NCBI RefSeq assembly: GCF_900166585.1
Contig: NZ_FVZC01000007.1
Coordinates: 744,001-808,000 of the forward strand
Direction of reading: 5' to 3'
DNA length: 64,000 nt
DNA from: Mesobacillus jeotgali
GTDB lineage: Bacteria; Bacillota; Bacilli; Bacillales; Cytobacillaceae
Shown here: one piece after another, positions 61,068 through 64,000 of the stretch
Layout: each line of letters begins with the position of its first letter
How positions within the stretch are numbered: position 1 is the first letter of the stretch
Translations under genes and position numbers: made by a program
Notes under the pieces: model-generated
Databases searched by the model: none
Seen by the model: only the letters and a program-made list of their open reading frames with translations
What the model was told of the DNA's origin: nothing

Positions 61068-62816
61068 TTGGGCAGCATTCGCAGATACTTAAAATTCGTA
61101 AAACCATATCGGCTGCAAATCATCGGAACAATCATCATCGGAATCCTTAAATTTGCGATTCCGTTAATGATTCCGCTTTTAATCAAGTTCGTCCTGGATG
61201 ATGTCATCGGCAATGAAACGTTGGCGAAGGATGAAAAAATAGACAAATTGTTTTGGATCATGGGCATCATGATTGTCGTGTTTGTTGTCCTCAGGCCGCC
61301 AATTGAATACTATCGTCAATACTTTGCCCAGTGGACCGCCAGCAAAATCCTTTATGACATAAGGGACAGGCTGTTCACACATATGCAGAGGCTCAGCTAT
61401 AGGTATTATTCCAACACGAGGGCCGGAGAGGTCATCTCAAGGATGATCAATGATGTAGAGCAGACAAAAACATTCGTAATTACAGGGCTGATGAATTTAT
61501 GGCTGGACGTTGCTACAATTGTGATAGCAGCTGCTATCATGTTCACGATGGATGTTCAGCTAACCTTGGTGTCACTTATCCTGTTCCCTTTTTACGCTTT
61601 CTCGGTAAGGTACTTTTTCGGAAACCTTCGGAACCTTACGAGGCAGCGTTCGCAAGCGCTGGCAGAGGTACAAAGCTATTTGCATGAAAGAGTAGCCGGT
61701 ATCTCCGTTATCAAGAGTTTTGCAATTGAAGATTATGAGCAGACACAATTCGACCGGCAGAATAAAAACTTTTTAACAAAAGCACTGGAGCATACAAGCT
61801 GGAATGCCAAAGCCTTCGCCGTGGTCAATACGATTACCGACATCGCGCCGTTGCTTGTCATTGGCTTTTCCGGTTATCAGGTACTCGAGGGCAATCTTAG
61901 CATCGGGGAAATGGCCGCATTCATTGCCTACATCGACAGGCTGTATAATCCATTGCGCAGACTGGTGAATTCATCAACGACGCTTACACAATCGATTGCC
62001 TCAATGGACCGGGTATTCGAGTTCATGGATGAGAAATATGATATTAAGGATTCTCCTGAGGCCGTCGAATTGAAAAAAGTTCATGGAGACATTTCTTTTA
62101 AGAATGTAAGCTTCTCATATGAAGAAGACGGGGAGACCGTCCTTAAGAATTTGAATATAGAAGTTGAAAAAGGGGAAACCATTGCGCTGGTCGGGATGAG
62201 CGGAGGCGGAAAGTCCTCATTTGTCAGTCTCATCCCGAGATTCTTTGATGTAACCGCTGGGGAGATTCTACTTGATGGCAAGGACATCCGCTCTTTCAAA
62301 GTCCGTTCCTTGCGCGATAAAATAGGGATGGTTGCGCAGGATAATATTTTATTCAGTGAATCGGTGAAATCGAATATTCTTTTAGGCAAGCCAGGTGCCA
62401 GTGATGAAGAAGTAATCCAGGCAGCAAGGGCAGCAAATGCCCATGAATTTATTATGAATCTCCCAGAAGGCTATGATACAAAAGTCGGGGAAAGAGGGGT
62501 CAAGCTTTCGGGCGGGCAAAAACAACGAGTTGCGATTGCGCGTGTATTCCTGAAGAACCCGCCGATTTTAATTCTGGATGAAGCTACTTCTGCCCTCGAC
62601 CTTGAGAGTGAACACCTCATACAGGAAGCGATCGAAAAGCTGGCAAAAGACAGGACAACATTTGTTGTAGCCCATCGTTTATCCACGATCACCCATGCTG
62701 ACAGGATCGTCCTGATTGAACATGGAGAAATCGGTGAGGTCGGCAGCCATGAAGAGTTGATGGCAAAACAGGGCGGTTATCATAGATTATTCCAGGTTCA
62801 GCAGCTGGAAAGTTGA
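61068..62816 (+). CDS. ygaD: ABC exporter, MsbA-like half transporter (YgaD)
   Basis: 582 residues: six membrane segments to ~310, then an ATPase with all motifs intact (Walker A GMSGGGKS, signature [13 protein letters not shown], Walker [14 protein letters not shown]-loop VAHRLST), so it can work as a homodimer, unlike YfiBC. TTG start with AAGGGGG 9 nt upstream. Substrate unknown. Confidence 0.9.
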   Translation: MGSIRRYLKFVKPYRLQIIGTIIIGILKFAIPLMIPLLIKFVLDDVIGNETLAKDEKIDKLFWIMGIMIVVFVVLRPPIEYYRQYFAQWTASKILYDIRDRLFTHMQRLSYRYYSNTRAGEVISRMINDVEQTKTFVITGLMNLWLDVATIVIAAAIMFTMDVQLTLVSLILFPFYAFSVRYFFGNLRNLTRQRSQALAEVQSYLHERVAGISVIKSFAIEDYEQTQFDRQNKNFLTKALEHTSWNAKAFAVVNTITDIAPLLVIGFSGYQVLEGNLSIGEMAAFIAYIDRLYNPLRRLVNSSTTLTQSIASMDRVFEFMDEKYDIKDSPEAVELKKVHGDISFKNVSFSYEEDGETVLKNLNIEVEKGETIALVGMSGGGKSSFVSLIPRFFDVTAGEILLDGKDIRSFKVRSLRDKIGMVAQDNILFSESVKSNILLGKPGASDEEVIQAARAANAHEFIMNLPEGYDTKVGERGVKLSGGQKQRVAIARVFLKNPPILILDEATSALDLESEHLIQEAIEKLAKDRTTFVVAHRLSTITHADRIVLIEHGEIGEVGSHEELMAKQGGYHRLFQVQQLES

Positions 62817-62825
62817 ATATTTTAA

Positions 62826-62858
62826 AAAAAGCGAAGCTCATCGGCTTCGTTTTTTTTA
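62826..62858 (+). terminator. Terminator of ygaD
   Basis: GCGAAGC / GCTTCGT followed by TTTTTTT. Confidence 0.8.
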
Positions 62859-62861
62859 TTA

Positions 62862-63024
62862 GGCTCTTTTCGTGAAGATTGTTGTTAACGTGATAAAAGC
62901 CATTTTGCAGGTCGGTACTAAGTTGGCAAGCTCTTTTCTCTTATTAAGCGTTAATTTTGTGAAGAAACTTAGGTAATTCCATCCTATTTTGTAGTCAGTA
63001 GCAACAAAGTTTGAGAAAAGAGCC
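62862..63024. mobile_element. MITE-like element with ISL3-type ends (163 bp)
   Basis: Terminal inverted repeats start GGCTCTTTTC on both sides and stay similar for about 23 bp (TTGTTG conserved). Flanked by exact 8-bp direct repeats TTTTATTA (62854-62861 and 63025-63032). No open frame. The rest of the gap to 63493 holds nothing recognisable but must contain the promoter of the following gene. Confidence 0.8.
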
Positions 63025-63493
63025 TTTTATTAAGAATAAAAGTTTTTCCCTGCTGAAAAAATATAAGCCGAAAGAAAGCCGTAATTATATACTAAAAAAA
63101 TGCCGATAAACTTTTGTCCGTCTAGTATGTCAAAGCACATACCTCTCCATCTAATGTCTTCATAGGAAGGAAACTAGAAGTTTTCTTATATTCCTGCCAG
63201 TTATGCTCCAAAAGACAGATCTAAAATGAATTCAACCTCAATCTTTTAGAAAATCCCTTGTGTCATAGGCTTCGTATCTCTACCCAAAAACAATCTAATA
63301 TTCTTGTCATAATTTATCAACTTTTAGAATACAAATAGTACCAATTTCCTAATACTATTCAAAATTATTATTATATTTAAATAATTAAGAAAAATCAGTG
63401 GACTATTCATAGGCTTTTAATATAAAATGTTTTCACAGAGAGAAGTAGTTTTTATTCAGCAATAATATCTCGGTAATAGAAAGGAGTAGGAAA

Positions 63494-64000
63494 GTGGTAC
63501 ATGCTCCGGTTTTAGAAGTGAAAAATTTAAGGACCTCATTTTTTACCAAGGAAGGCGAGGTTCCTGCAGTAGATGATGTTAGCTTTTCGGTTAACAAAGG
63601 AGAAATCCTCGGAATAGTCGGAGAATCAGGCAGTGGAAAAAGTGTTACCTCTTTATCAGTCATGAAGCTGATTCCACAGCCGCCGGGAAAAATTGCAGGA
63701 GGGGAAATCCTGCTCAATGGTGAAGACCTGGTACGCGCTTCGGAGTCGAGGATGAGGGAAATTCGCGGGAATGAAATAGCAATGATTTTCCAGGAGCCGA
63801 TGACTTCTTTGAATCCTTTATTCACTATTGGTGAACAGCTGGTGGAAGCATTGAAAATACATAAAAAATTAGGTAAAAAGGCGGCAAACCAGCAAGCTGT
63901 GGAAATGCTTAAGCTGGTTGGCCTTCCCAGGGCAGAGCAGATCGTAAAAGAATATCCGCACCAGCTATCCGGGGGGATGAGACAGAGGGTCATGATTGCT
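63494..64000 (+). CDS. Oligopeptide/dipeptide ABC transporter ATPase (OppD/DppD type), 5' part
   Basis: 169 residues seen, open at the window edge. VLEVKNLRTSFFTKEGEVPA, Walker A GESGSGKSVTSLS, Q-loop IFQEPMTSLNPLFTIG and signature HQLSGGMRQRVMIA are those of OppD/DppD. GTG 63494 has AAAGGAG 7 nt upstream. Energises peptide uptake; the rest of the operon should follow outside the window. Confidence 0.92.
   Translation, partial: MVHAPVLEVKNLRTSFFTKEGEVPAVDDVSFSVNKGEILGIVGESGSGKSVTSLSVMKLIPQPPGKIAGGEILLNGEDLVRASESRMREIRGNEIAMIFQEPMTSLNPLFTIGEQLVEALKIHKKLGKKAANQQAVEMLKLVGLPRAEQIVKEYPHQLSGGMRQRVMIA

Overview
The window is chromosomal DNA of an endospore-forming, facultatively anaerobic member of the Bacillaceae (Bacillus/Mesobacillus-like). 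This rests on strong AGGAGG-type ribosome binding sites, frequent TTG/GTG starts, spore protein genes (alpha/beta SASP, sspK, gamma-type sspE), and conserved Bacillus gene order at the right end (yfhD-yfhE-yfhF-recX ... yfhH-sspK-yfhJ ... yfhP ... mutY-yfhS-fabL-sspE-ygaB-ygaC-ygaD). No rRNA, tRNA or CRISPR array was seen.

Layout. 1-5.4 kb: 5' end of cstA, a LysM/M14 peptidoglycan endopeptidase, a large secreted M14 metallopeptidase and small membrane proteins. 5.5-11.4 kb: an assimilatory/anaerobic nitrite reductase operon, nirB-nirD, with its own siroheme pathway (SUMT-HemD fusion, SirB, SirC), headed by a perfect Fnr-type box 41.5 bp upstream of the predicted start plus a second near-perfect box. 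11.9-14.9 kb: two secreted, low-complexity proteins of unknown function, one Lys-rich and one extremely Glu-rich with 15-bp DNA repeats. 15.2-28.8 kb: a DMT transporter, an SDR dehydrogenase, a LysM protein, a sigma-54 activator and a fatty-acid/acyl-CoA operon (acyl-CoA dehydrogenase, thiolase, two acyl-CoA ligases, CaiB-type CoA transferase). The SDR gene and the acyl-CoA operon each carry a -24/-12 promoter and the same TGTCC-N7-GGACA upstream element, so they look like one sigma-54 regulon flanking its activator.

29.0-34.2 kb: sdpR-sdpI (toxin immunity) with a perfect operator palindrome, an IS1182-like element, nupC with a cre site, and a decayed second copy of the sdpI 3' end. 34.2-41.5 kb: a heterodimeric ABC exporter with complementary degenerate ATP sites, a KinB-like sensor kinase and a GlnK/GlnL-like two-component pair. 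41.7-47.9 kb: an apparent anaerobic fumarate-respiration operon (Dcu carrier, aspartase, SdhCAB) with a perfect Fnr box. 48.2-62.8 kb: spore/DNA-repair region, interrupted by a second copy of the same IS. 62.9-64.0 kb: an ISL3-like MITE and the start of an OppD/DppD gene.

The most unusual signals are: both IS copies are flanked by 22- and 24-bp direct repeats that are themselves complete terminator-type hairpins; the shared sigma-54 regulon architecture; a DnaA-box cluster far from any dnaA gene at 48.64-48.79 kb; a 52-bp tandem array at 54.88-55.25 kb; and intergenic arrays of ~10-bp cores repeated every 20-21 bp.
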